Source: RGIG3701 sp964438515 (GTDB lineage Bacteria; Planctomycetota; Planctomycetia; Pirellulales; Thermoguttaceae). From it: a DNA stretch of 61,653 bases. Shown here in pieces: positions 46,362-54,522 of the stretch (position 1 is the first letter of the stretch; every line of letters begins with the position of its first letter). The notes under the pieces were generated by a model. It was not told the origin of the DNA. It searched no databases and saw only the letters and a program-made list of their open reading frames with translations. The position numbers and the translations under genes are program-made. The DNA lies in NCBI GenBank assembly GCA_964438515.1, contig CAYTLK010000013.1, positions 1 through 61,653 on the forward strand, given 5' to 3'.

Positions 46362-47606
46362 GTGGCGCGTCGTATTGTTATTACTGGAATGGGACTGGTT
46401 TCTCCTCTGGGCTGCGAAATTCCTGCGGTTTGGGACGCTCTTCTTGCGGGAAAAAGCGGTATTGGACCCATTACAAAATTCAATACGGAGGGGTTTCGCA
46501 CAACGATTGCCGGAAATATCGCATCGGATTTTTCGACAGAAGGAATTCTGGATTTTAAGGAAAACAAACATCTGGACGATGTGTCGCGTTACGCACTCGT
46601 CGCGGCGCATAAGGCAGTTCTTGATTCTTGTATCGATTTTCAAAAGGAAGATCCGGTGCGTTGTTCGTGCATCATCGGGTCGGGAATCGGCGGTTTGACG
46701 ACGCTTCAGGAACAGGAACGGCGTTATTTGAAGATGGGACCGTCAAAATTCTCGCCTTTTACGATTCCCATGATGATTCCCAACGCGCCAGCCGGGAATA
46801 TTTCGATTCGATACAATCTGCAAGGCCCCAGTTTTGCAGCAGTTTCCGCCTGTGCAAGCGCGGGACACGCGATGGCCTGCACCATGGACGCGATTCGTCT
46901 CGGAAAAGTCGATGTCGGCGTCACGGGCGGTTCGGAAGCATCGGTTATTGAAATTGCGATTGGTTCTTTCGGAACGATGCGCGCAATGTCGGAGCGAAAC
47001 GACGACCCGGAACACGCAAGCCGTCCGTTCGACCTGAATCGGGATGGTTTTGTGATGGGTGAAGGGGCGGGAATTCTCATCTTTGAGGAACTCGAACACG
47101 CAAAAAAACGCGGCGCGAAAATCTACGCGGAAGTGTTGGGTTACGGAACCTCTTCCGATGCGTATCACATCGTTCAGCCCAGCACGTCCGGAGACGGCGC
47201 CGCAAAAGCAATTCAGTACGCACTTGAGGACGCGCACTTGAATCCCGAACAGGTCGATTACATTAATGCACACGGAACCAGCACGGGACTGGGCGACATT
47301 GCGGAGACGAACGCGCTGAAAATCGTTTTCGGCGAGTCTGCTTACAAAATCAATATTTCCAGTACGAAAAGTATGACGGGACATTTGCTGGGAGCCAGCG
47401 GCGCGGTGGAACTGATTTTCTCCGTTTTGTCGATTCAAAATCATCTCATCCCGCCCACGACGAATCTGGAAACGCCCGACCCGCAGTGTGATTTGAATTA
47501 CACTCCGAACGCTGCGGTGGAACGTCGCTGCGATTACGTCCTTTCGAACAGTTTTGGTTTCGGCGGACACAACGCGACGCTTGCGATTGGACGTTTCCGC
47601 GATTGA
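46362..47606 (+). CDS. fabF: 3-oxoacyl-ACP synthase II
   Basis: 414 residues. The GTG at 46362 was chosen over the ATG at 46347 because GGAGAG lies 7 nt before it and the product then starts MARRIVITGMG, the family's usual start. Catalytic Cys in SACASAG (about 164), His in NAHGTSTGLGD (about 303) and His in TGHLLGASG (about 341), and the C-terminal SNSFGFGGHNATL. It condenses malonyl-ACP with acyl-ACP. It closes the cluster. Confidence 0.95.
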   Translation: MARRIVITGMGLVSPLGCEIPAVWDALLAGKSGIGPITKFNTEGFRTTIAGNIASDFSTEGILDFKENKHLDDVSRYALVAAHKAVLDSCIDFQKEDPVRCSCIIGSGIGGLTTLQEQERRYLKMGPSKFSPFTIPMMIPNAPAGNISIRYNLQGPSFAAVSACASAGHAMACTMDAIRLGKVDVGVTGGSEASVIEIAIGSFGTMRAMSERNDDPEHASRPFDLNRDGFVMGEGAGILIFEELEHAKKRGAKIYAEVLGYGTSSDAYHIVQPSTSGDGAAKAIQYALEDAHLNPEQVDYINAHGTSTGLGDIAETNALKIVFGESAYKINISSTKSMTGHLLGASGAVELIFSVLSIQNHLIPPTTNLETPDPQCDLNYTPNAAVERRCDYVLSNSFGFGGHNATLAIGRFRD

Positions 47607-47873
47607 ATGTTTCCGGAATCCGACGATTCCACGATTGAAAAAAAATGAAAAACGTACAATGATAAGTTTGGTTTTTTTCATCCGAGTTCGTGAAACAGGG
47701 TTCGTCTGACGGGATTGTAGCTTTAAATCGGATTGTAGCAGTAGGGAAGTTGCGAATTACGCAATGAAATCGCAAAAACGACCAAATTCCAAAAAAAATC
47801 TATCCGATATAATATAAACGATATATTATACAATAGTGTCGATTTAAAACAACTTTCAGTTGGGAGAAATATT

Positions 47874-48689
47874 ATGTCCCGTATTTTCACAACATCACTC
47901 AGTCTCTTGCTCGTTTTGCTTCTCGGAAGCGTCTCGATGGCCGACAATGCGGCAAAAGATGCAAAGAGTAAAGTGCGAAATCTGGCAAAAGAAGCGCAAA
48001 CCGTTAAGCTGGACGAAAAAGCGGCGGACGGCGCTGCTGAAGTCGATTTATTCCAGGCGATTGCGGACGAACAGATTGAAGTCGGCGTCATTCAGGGAGC
48101 GATGAAAGGTGGAAAACTTTTCGTAAAGAACAAAACCGACAAACCTCTGAGTGTGCGTATGCCGAAAGCGTTCGGAACTCGACCGGTACTCGGTCAGAAT
48201 AATATGGGCGGCGCGAACAACCAGTTGCTTGGCGGCGGCGGAATGAACGGCGGAATGGGCGGCGGAATGAACGGCGGCGGTATGGGAATGGGCGGAATGA
48301 TGAATGTGCCGGCTGAAGAAGTTCGTGCCGTAAAATATCAGTCCGTCTGCCTCGAATACGGAAAACCTGAACCCAATGCGAGTGTCGCGTATGAAATTTG
48401 TCCGATTGAAGAATGCACGGCGAAACCTGAAGTGATTTCCCTCGTTGCGTCGCTCGGAAGTGTGGATCTGCGCAGCGCACAGTTTGCCGCCTGGCACATG
48501 AACAGCGGAACGCCCGTCGAACAGCTCGCTTCCGAAACGGTTTTGCATGTGGACGGAACGCGGACCACGAATTTCTCGCAGAAGGAAGTGCAGCAGGGGC
48601 TTCAGCTCATTCAGATGGCGCGCTCTGCCGCCGCACAGGACGCGCTGACGGTCGGAACCTCCTCCTCTTCGGACGCTTCGGAAAACTGA
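47874..48689 (+). CDS. Secreted protein with Gly/Met-rich insert
   Basis: 271 residues behind GGGAG. A signal peptide (about 1-23, ending VSMA) and a helical start are followed by a beta-rich part (KGGKLFVKNKTDKPLSVRMP). A Gly/Met/Asn tract near residues 120-145 (GGMGGGMNGGGMGMGGMM) then precedes AVKYQSVCLEYGKP, and the end is Ser-rich. No family recognised. Met-rich tracts can bind copper(I), but that is only a thought. The gene at 49716 has a shorter Gly/Met tract. Confidence 0.6.
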   Translation: MSRIFTTSLSLLLVLLLGSVSMADNAAKDAKSKVRNLAKEAQTVKLDEKAADGAAEVDLFQAIADEQIEVGVIQGAMKGGKLFVKNKTDKPLSVRMPKAFGTRPVLGQNNMGGANNQLLGGGGMNGGMGGGMNGGGMGMGGMMNVPAEEVRAVKYQSVCLEYGKPEPNASVAYEICPIEECTAKPEVISLVASLGSVDLRSAQFAAWHMNSGTPVEQLASETVLHVDGTRTTNFSQKEVQQGLQLIQMARSAAAQDALTVGTSSSSDASEN

Positions 48690-48730
48690 TTTCTGAATTT
48701 TGAATCAAAAATTCAGAACTTTTGATTTTA

Positions 48731-48771
48731 AGGGAGAAAAACAATTGCATTGGTCTTTCTCCCTCTTTTTT
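48731..48771 (+). terminator. Terminator after the Gly/Met-rich protein gene
   Basis: 9-bp stem AGGGAGAAA / TTTCTCCCT (48731-48739, 48756-48764) followed by CTTTTTTT. Confidence 0.88.
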
Positions 48772-48811
48772 TGCACAGTTTTTCACACTATTTTTTCTTT
48801 TTTGAAAATTA

Positions 48812-49501
48812 CTACATAAATCCCCAATTTCCGCTGAAAAGGACGTACAATCCCAAAACACCATTCGTGACGGCATGCAAAATTACGGCGTCCCAAATGT
48901 TTTTCGTACGGTTTACATACCACGTCACGAAACCGAACCACGCAAGCGCCGCCATCCATTCGGGGTGCGTTGCAGCGGCATAAAAACACGTTGCGCCCCA
49001 GACGCTTAAGGAGAGCGCCCCTGCGGGAATTTCGTACCAGGGAGTCTGTGAGTGGGGAAATTCGGCGTAAATGTACCGCAGCAGAAACCCTCTCAAAAAC
49101 ACTTCTTCCACGAGCGGCACAACGACCGCCAGCCCGAACATTCGGATTCCCCAAAAGGCCCAGGGTTCGAAACCTGCATTCGGCCCCCAGAATTCGAACG
49201 GATTGAACCCGGCTCGCGCGGCCGTTTCTCCCAAAAGTGTGTGCTGGAATTGTGTCAGTCCCACCCAAAGTACCGTCCCCAAACCTCCCAACAGGGCCGC
49301 CAGAAGCGTCCAGCGGGTCACTCGCAGTGGAAAAAGCTGTGTCCAGCGTCGAAAACAGAAGGCGGCCGCAAGCGTCACCGCAAAAATTTTCAGGATGTAC
49401 ACCGCAGCATAATTTCCGTACGGTTCCAAACTTCCGATAAGGAAAAACAAGAAGATTGGGGAAATGAAAACAATAGCGGTGTTTTTTCCGATTTTATCCA
49501 T
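48812..49501 (-). CDS. CPBP (CAAX/Abi) family membrane protease
   Basis: 229 residues from the ATG at 49501 behind TTGAGG. Six or so membrane helices. The catalytic double glutamate is in VVPLVEEVFLRGFLLRY (about residue 131), with a later conserved His in ILHAVTN. The F-R-G motif after EE fits the CPBP superfamily. Members cleave or process membrane peptides; in bacteria their substrates are mostly unknown, and some act as bacteriocin immunity. It is divergent from the gene at 49716 and lies alone. Confidence 0.8.
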   Translation of the reverse strand: MDKIGKNTAIVFISPIFLFFLIGSLEPYGNYAAVYILKIFAVTLAAAFCFRRWTQLFPLRVTRWTLLAALLGGLGTVLWVGLTQFQHTLLGETAARAGFNPFEFWGPNAGFEPWAFWGIRMFGLAVVVPLVEEVFLRGFLLRYIYAEFPHSQTPWYEIPAGALSLSVWGATCFYAAATHPEWMAALAWFGFVTWYVNRTKNIWDAVILHAVTNGVLGLYVLFSGNWGFM

Positions 49502-49559
49502 TGAAACCTCAAAAATTGGGAAAATTTTAAACTTTTTTCGATTCCGGCGGGAAAAACGC

Positions 49560-49588
49560 TTGACGTTTCCCTCAGTTCGGTGTACTCT
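49560..49588 (+). promoter_or_regulatory. Possible promoter of the 470-aa secreted protein
   Basis: TTGACG (49560-49565), 17 bp, TACTCT (49583-49588), next to TATAATATT. The leader would be about 120 nt. Confidence 0.45.
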
Positions 49589-49715
49589 ATATAATATTGG
49601 AATGTATTGAAATTGGAATCCTCCCAATTTCGTCCTTTTTCACCTGCATTATACACGATAGACAGATTTCTGTCTATCGGAATTGGAATCGAATTTCAGA
49701 AGAGTTTGAAAACCC

Positions 49716-51128
49716 ATGAAAAAACATATTCTCCGTACACTCGTTCTTTTTTGCTGTCTGCTGAGTCTTGGAACCATCGGGACGCTTTCCGTTTTGGGAC
49801 AGCAGCTCAGTCCGCAGGCTCTCTGTTCCAAGGTGTCGGAGGCGATGGAAAAAGATCCAAAGGGAGATGTTTCGAAAGCCCTTTATAAAAAATACAGCGT
49901 CATTTTGTTAGACCGCTGGGATGAAAAGGAAAAAATACCGACGTTCAAAACGGAAATGAGGAACGATTTTGAGAAGTTCTATCGGAAGAGTCCGGATGGG
50001 TACTTGGCATTCATCGACGTTCTGTTCGACGAAATCAAAGGCCGTTACGCTCAAAGCAGCGCCGTTCCAGCACTTCAGTACAATCTCGTTTTGCTGGCCG
50101 GCGAACTAGAAGCGTCGATTCAGAGCGGAGGAACGACCGATCCTTACGTCAAATCTCGGTCATTATTAAAAGAATGTGCGGCGTCGGATAAAGCGTATTT
50201 GCGGATTGCAGGTCTGAAAGGACTCGCGCGTCACGCAGCAGGTGGACTGAAAACGTCGGAAGACAAAGCCGATTTTGCGAAAATTTTTGTGCCCTTTGCG
50301 TTTGCGCCGCTCACAAAAGGAGAGGCGAACGAGGCGCCGGAAACCGAATGGTGCCGACTTTTGGCGCTGACAGCGCTGGGTGACGTGGGGTACGCCGGCA
50401 AAAATGGTGAAATTGCGGTCAATCTGCTGAAATCTGCCGAGACGCAGAACAAACAGATTACGAGTCCATTGTTCCGGCACGATATGGAACGGCGAATCAC
50501 GGCGGCGCGTGCTTTTTCAAAAATTCAAATTACTCCGGACGTTCTGAAAGCGATTGGGAAAAAACCCGCCGACATTACGCTCAGTTTGGGAAAATTGTTT
50601 TTGCAGTGTATGATTTACGAACACGATCACGACTACGATTTACAGGAAGGAATTGAGGGGGAAGAAACGCGAAATGTGCATGCACGCGCCATTCCGCGAG
50701 TAATGACCCCGGAAGAAGAATTGTACCAGATTCGTCTTTGGAAACAGCGCACCAAAGCGATTTCTTCCATCTTTTTTGAAATCTTTCGTAATAAACAATC
50801 CTCGCTGGCGATCTTGGAAGCAAACAATCCCGACTTCCGGAAAATTGCGAATATGGTGCGTGAAATCACGGAAATGTACGATTCGCTGGGACTTTCCAAG
50901 AAACGCGCAAGCACCAAAACTGATGAAATGGGGGATCCGAACATGATGAGTCCCGATGTTGCAATGGGCGGAATGAGTGGAATGGGAGGCGGAAGCAGTG
51001 ACGAAAAAATTTCGTTGTACAAACTTCAGAAAGATATGCGTATGAAATTGAACGACTTAGCGGAACTCTTGAAAATCGAAGTAAAAATCGCTCCGAAACG
51101 CAGATCGACGAGTGAAATGGGATTTTGA
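49716..51128 (+). CDS. Secreted alpha-helical protein of unknown function
   Basis: 470 residues with a signal peptide (about 1-29). The middle is alpha-helical with solenoid-like stretches (LRIAGLKGLARHA, CRLLALTALGDVGYAG, ITAARAFSKIQI), possibly HEAT-like. An acidic His-containing segment (YEHDHDYDLQEG) is at about residue 305. Near the end is a Met/Gly tract (MSPDVAMGGMSGMGGG) before a final helix. No known family. It probably works in the periplasm. A strong terminator follows. Confidence 0.6.
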   Translation: MKKHILRTLVLFCCLLSLGTIGTLSVLGQQLSPQALCSKVSEAMEKDPKGDVSKALYKKYSVILLDRWDEKEKIPTFKTEMRNDFEKFYRKSPDGYLAFIDVLFDEIKGRYAQSSAVPALQYNLVLLAGELEASIQSGGTTDPYVKSRSLLKECAASDKAYLRIAGLKGLARHAAGGLKTSEDKADFAKIFVPFAFAPLTKGEANEAPETEWCRLLALTALGDVGYAGKNGEIAVNLLKSAETQNKQITSPLFRHDMERRITAARAFSKIQITPDVLKAIGKKPADITLSLGKLFLQCMIYEHDHDYDLQEGIEGEETRNVHARAIPRVMTPEEELYQIRLWKQRTKAISSIFFEIFRNKQSSLAILEANNPDFRKIANMVREITEMYDSLGLSKKRASTKTDEMGDPNMMSPDVAMGGMSGMGGGSSDEKISLYKLQKDMRMKLNDLAELLKIEVKIAPKRRSTSEMGF

Positions 51129-51180
51129 TTTTTAGGGTTCAATTCCCGTTCATTCCCGTTCCTGAATTCATTTGAAACAG

Positions 51181-51218
51181 AAACGCCTCGCGAAGCGTTT
51201 GATTTGCGAGGCGTTTTT
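51181..51218. terminator. Terminator between the 470-aa gene and lgt
   Basis: 11-bp stem AAACGCCTCGC / GCGAGGCGTTT (51181-51191, 51206-51216) ending in TTTTT. Confidence 0.9.
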
Positions 51219-51257
51219 CAATTCAATAATACTGGGGTGTTACGAACGTCGGAAGTG

Positions 51258-52595
51258 TTACGAACGTTTCAAGCGTTTCGACTGAATCAAAAGGAACGCC
51301 CAGAGGCACAGCGCTAGAAGAAACAGCAAAATCGACACAATCTGCGAAATGCTCAAACCTGTTCCAAACGCAGAAGATTCATCCGTTCGAATGACTTCCA
51401 GCACAAAACGGCTCAAGGGATAAAGCGTCAAAAACAATGCCGAAACCTCACCGCTGCACCGCATTCCTGGACCGTTCGGGTTGCGGTGCCAACGAGAATA
51501 AAGCAAAAGAAAAATGCAGATCGCAAAAGCATTTCCGCTGCTGTAAAGTTGCGTCGGGTAAACTGCGTAGCTTACGGGACCTGCGGGGGCGGTTGTGACC
51601 CATTCTTTGATAAAAGTTCCGTCATTCCTTGAAATTTGCAGCACAATTCTTCCTTCCTGACGGGAATCTTCCACCAGAACGAGAATCAGCCGCTGACGAT
51701 CTGGAAAGTCTTCACGATTGATTCGCAGAATGTAATCGCCGACTTCCAATCCCTGTTTTTCCGCAAAACCGCCCGGAATCACTTCCGAAATGAACGTCGG
51801 AGCCGGGGCCGTTTGAGTGAGATCCGACGCAAAACGCATTCCGTAAAACGCATCATCCGGAGAAATTGCGAGTTCGTGTTCCTCAATCTGACGCATGTAA
51901 GGAGGGCTTCCAGCGGGAAAATGAACGCCCCAATGGACGTGTGCCGGGTCGCAAACGCCTCCGAAACAGCACCCATTCAGGAAACAGCCGATGCGACCCA
52001 GTGCAAGTCCCAGCATCAAACTGGGTGCCAGAAGGTCAAACATCCTGGAAATCGATAGATGGTGCGTCGCGAGGTACACGATTCCGCCGAGAATTCCGCC
52101 GATGATCGAACCATACACGACGAGACCGCCGCCGGGGATGTTTACGATTCGAAAAAGCGTCTCCAACAGCGTGGGAGCCTGAAAATCGTTCCAATATTCA
52201 ATAACATAAAAGAGTCTTGCGCCGAGAATTCCGGGGATGCAGAGCCAGAAACAGATTTCAAACACCTGGTCGCCGCGAAATCCGAACTTGGGAGCGCGCC
52301 AGACTGCGAGCGCGACGGCCGACACAATTCCTAAAAGCATCATGGTTCCGTACGCCTGAACGGGAATTCCGCCGCCGCGTCCTGCACGGGGAAGAACCCA
52401 GCAAACCACAAAACCTGCAAAAAGAGAAAGAGCGACAGTTCCTGCAAGTTCGGAAAATTTTTTCTCCGCCGAGAGCCGCCAGTAAAGAACGGCTCCCAAA
52501 AGCGTTCCGATCCCCCAAAGGACGCACAATATTCCGAATCCAAACAGGGGGAAACCACAAATTTCATACGGAATGTAAAAAAGAGTTTGATGCAT
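51258..52595 (-). CDS. lgt: Prolipoprotein diacylglyceryl transferase with inserted PDZ-like domain
   Basis: 445 residues, much longer than typical Lgt (about 260-300). Membrane helices flank the Lgt signature GRIGCFLNGCCFGG (about 200-213). Upstream, the usual HGG motif reads VVYGSIIGG, with Tyr in place of the His considered essential in E. coli. Residues about 255-325 form a PDZ-like domain (VIPGGFAEKQGLEVGDYILR) inserted before YPTQLYS, where many Lgts have HPSQLYE. The conserved RFVLEVIRTDE follows. Lgt adds diacylglycerol to the lipobox Cys, for example of the lipoprotein at 21960. A repeat region separates it from panC. Confidence 0.88.
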   Translation of the reverse strand: MHQTLFYIPYEICGFPLFGFGILCVLWGIGTLLGAVLYWRLSAEKKFSELAGTVALSLFAGFVVCWVLPRAGRGGGIPVQAYGTMMLLGIVSAVALAVWRAPKFGFRGDQVFEICFWLCIPGILGARLFYVIEYWNDFQAPTLLETLFRIVNIPGGGLVVYGSIIGGILGGIVYLATHHLSISRMFDLLAPSLMLGLALGRIGCFLNGCCFGGVCDPAHVHWGVHFPAGSPPYMRQIEEHELAISPDDAFYGMRFASDLTQTAPAPTFISEVIPGGFAEKQGLEVGDYILRINREDFPDRQRLILVLVEDSRQEGRIVLQISRNDGTFIKEWVTTAPAGPVSYAVYPTQLYSSGNAFAICIFLLLYSRWHRNPNGPGMRCSGEVSALFLTLYPLSRFVLEVIRTDESSAFGTGLSISQIVSILLFLLALCLWAFLLIQSKRLKRS

Positions 52596-52708
52596 TCTGT
52601 TTCTCTTTCTTTAAGGAGGTTCTAAAAACCTCAAATTTGTAAATTATGTAAAAATAAATAATGTGCAAAAATCGTATGATGAAACTTATGATTTATGGTT
52701 TTTTTGTA

Positions 52709-52904
52709 CGTGGCGGAGTTTCCACCCTAACGGGAGGAAACAGTAACGCTCCCGTAATGTCGTAACGGTCGTGGGGAAAAAACATTTTGAATGTTGTTTA
52801 CTGCTCGCAATTTCGCTCCAACGAGAGCGTCACTCGTGCGGCAGCACTTTCGCCCGTCGCGGCTCGCGACCCCAGACCCCTTTTTCAAAAACTTCTTGAT
52901 ATTT
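52709..52904. repeat. Composite repeat, copy 1
   Basis: Begins CGTGGCGGAGTTTCCACCC, runs through CTCCCGTAATGTCGTAACGG and CATTTTGAATGTTGTTT, and ends with CCCCAGACCCCTTTTTC. It matches 58919-59046 in reverse. Copy 1 has about 70 extra GC-rich bases (52801-52870) inside. Further matching sequence (TTCTAAAAACCTCAAATTTG, about 52620-52640) extends toward lgt. It fills the 320-bp lgt-panC gap; no gene is present. Confidence 0.8.
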
Positions 52905-52916
52905 AATTTTTTCGAA

Positions 52917-53789
52917 TTAGGAACGTTTTTCAATCGCAATATTGTCGATGAGCCGCGTCTCTCCGACACGCACGGCCAGCAAAATTGCGATCGGCAGGGA
53001 AATGTTTTCGGAATCCTGCGGTAAAAGCGTTTCGGGATCCACAATCGCGACGTAATCGATGACATTTTTCGGATGTTCCAGCATCTTTCGAATTGCGGCC
53101 TCGACGGCTGAACGGCTTCTGCAGCCCTCATTTTCAATCATGTTTCGTGCAAGATTCAAACTCTGCGACAAACACAGCGCTCGCTGACGTGCGTCTGCCG
53201 GGAGGTAGCGGTTCCTGGAACTCAGCGCCAAGCCGTCGGATTCCCGAATAATCGGACACATTTGAATTTTAATCGGAACATTCAAATCTCGAACGAATTG
53301 CCGAATCACCTGTACCTGCTGAAAGTCTTTCTGTCCGAAAAACGCGATGTCGGCCTGCGTCATATTGAAGAGTTTCAGCACGACGGTTGCAACGCCGCGA
53401 AAATGAATGGGTCGGAATCCCCCCTCAAGCGGCTGCGCCACACCTGAAACATCGACGTACGAATGGAAATTTTTCGGGTACATTTCGTCCGCAGACGGCG
53501 TAAAAACCACGATGTTTTGTTTTTCGTTCACCGTTTCAAGAAGTGAAAGGTCGTTTTCAAGTGTTCGCGGATACTTCTCGAAATCTTCGCCAGGCGCAAA
53601 CTGCGTGGGATTCACGAAAATGGAAACGATCGTCCAATCCGATTTTTGCAGAGACTCTTTCACGAGCGAAAGATGGCCCGCATGCAGCGCCCCCATCGTT
53701 GGAACGAGTCCGACACGAAGATTTTGTTGATGAAGCGACTTTACGAACGCCTGAAGCGCCGCACACTCACGTACAACCTGAGGTTTCAT
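52917..53789 (-). CDS. panC: Pantoate--beta-alanine ligase
   Basis: 290 residues; the start at 53789 gives the usual N-terminus, while the longer frame adds 20 atypical residues. ATP-binding motif PTMGALHAGH (about 30), IFVNPTQF, FGQKDFQQVQVIR, and SSRNRYL are all present. It makes pantothenate from pantoate and beta-alanine with ATP. It lies after folK, so two cofactor genes are paired. Confidence 0.95.
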   Translation of the reverse strand: MKPQVVRECAALQAFVKSLHQQNLRVGLVPTMGALHAGHLSLVKESLQKSDWTIVSIFVNPTQFAPGEDFEKYPRTLENDLSLLETVNEKQNIVVFTPSADEMYPKNFHSYVDVSGVAQPLEGGFRPIHFRGVATVVLKLFNMTQADIAFFGQKDFQQVQVIRQFVRDLNVPIKIQMCPIIRESDGLALSSRNRYLPADARQRALCLSQSLNLARNMIENEGCRSRSAVEAAIRKMLEHPKNVIDYVAIVDPETLLPQDSENISLPIAILLAVRVGETRLIDNIAIEKRS

Positions 53790-53871
53790 TGTAATTACAG
53801 CTTTCCGTTTTTTAATTAAAAAATGGTTAAATAAATATAAAAACGACATTCAAAGTATTGTTCTGCATCAC

Positions 53872-54522
53872 TCATTCGGAAACAAGTTCCACAATCCGTT
53901 CGAACGTTTCGTCTGATTCTCCGCACCGACAGACCCACCGACGCGACAAAATCGGAAGATGATTCTCGTGCAAAAACTCAAGTATTTCAGGCGAAATTGG
54001 TTCCATGGAGTCTTCGACAAAAAAATTCGGCGGAGATTCAAGCCGGCGGAGGAGCTGCGAAAACGTCAGTCCCACCACGGGATGCATCTTTTCGGGCGCC
54101 AGTTCCGCCAGAGGCTCCAACACAAAACGCCGAAAACACATCATCGGGTGCGGCACAACGAGCGTCGGCGCCTCGTCCAAAATCGTATCGTTCCACAAAA
54201 GTAAATCCAAATCGACGTTCCGCGACGCCCAAAAGTCGGGACGTTCTGAATTGTTCGAATTTCGTACGCGTCCAAACTCCGATTCGAGCGTCAAAAGCCG
54301 CTGCAAAAACGTTTGCGGCGACCAATCGTCAGAAATCTGAAGCCGAAACGCGCTGTTCCAATATTCCGGTTCCGAATTTCCCAGCGTCACCGCTTTCGTT
54401 TTTCGCAGAGCCGCACTTTGTACCGTTCCGAACTCCGATTCCAGCCGTTTTTGAACGTTTTTGAACGTTTTTTCTCCGTCTCCGAGATTCGCGCCGAACG
54501 CCGCAAAAACATCATTTCGCAT
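53872..54522 (-). CDS. folK: 2-amino-4-hydroxy-6-hydroxymethyldihydropteridine pyrophosphokinase
   Basis: 216 residues behind AGAGGAAA. HPPK motifs: AFGANLGD at the start, SRNVDLDLLLW (about 103), VVPHPMMCFRRFVLEPL. The C-terminal 55 residues extend beyond the usual length of about 160 and have no recognised domain. It makes the pterin diphosphate used in folate synthesis. It overlaps the end of the DUF4340 gene by 11 bp. Confidence 0.92.
   Translation of the reverse strand: MRNDVFAAFGANLGDGEKTFKNVQKRLESEFGTVQSAALRKTKAVTLGNSEPEYWNSAFRLQISDDWSPQTFLQRLLTLESEFGRVRNSNNSERPDFWASRNVDLDLLLWNDTILDEAPTLVVPHPMMCFRRFVLEPLAELAPEKMHPVVGLTFSQLLRRLESPPNFFVEDSMEPISPEILEFLHENHLPILSRRWVCRCGESDETFERIVELVSE

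Noticed and set aside
46743..47681. 312-codon minus-strand frame
   Set aside because: Antisense to fabF; the real gene has all catalytic motifs.
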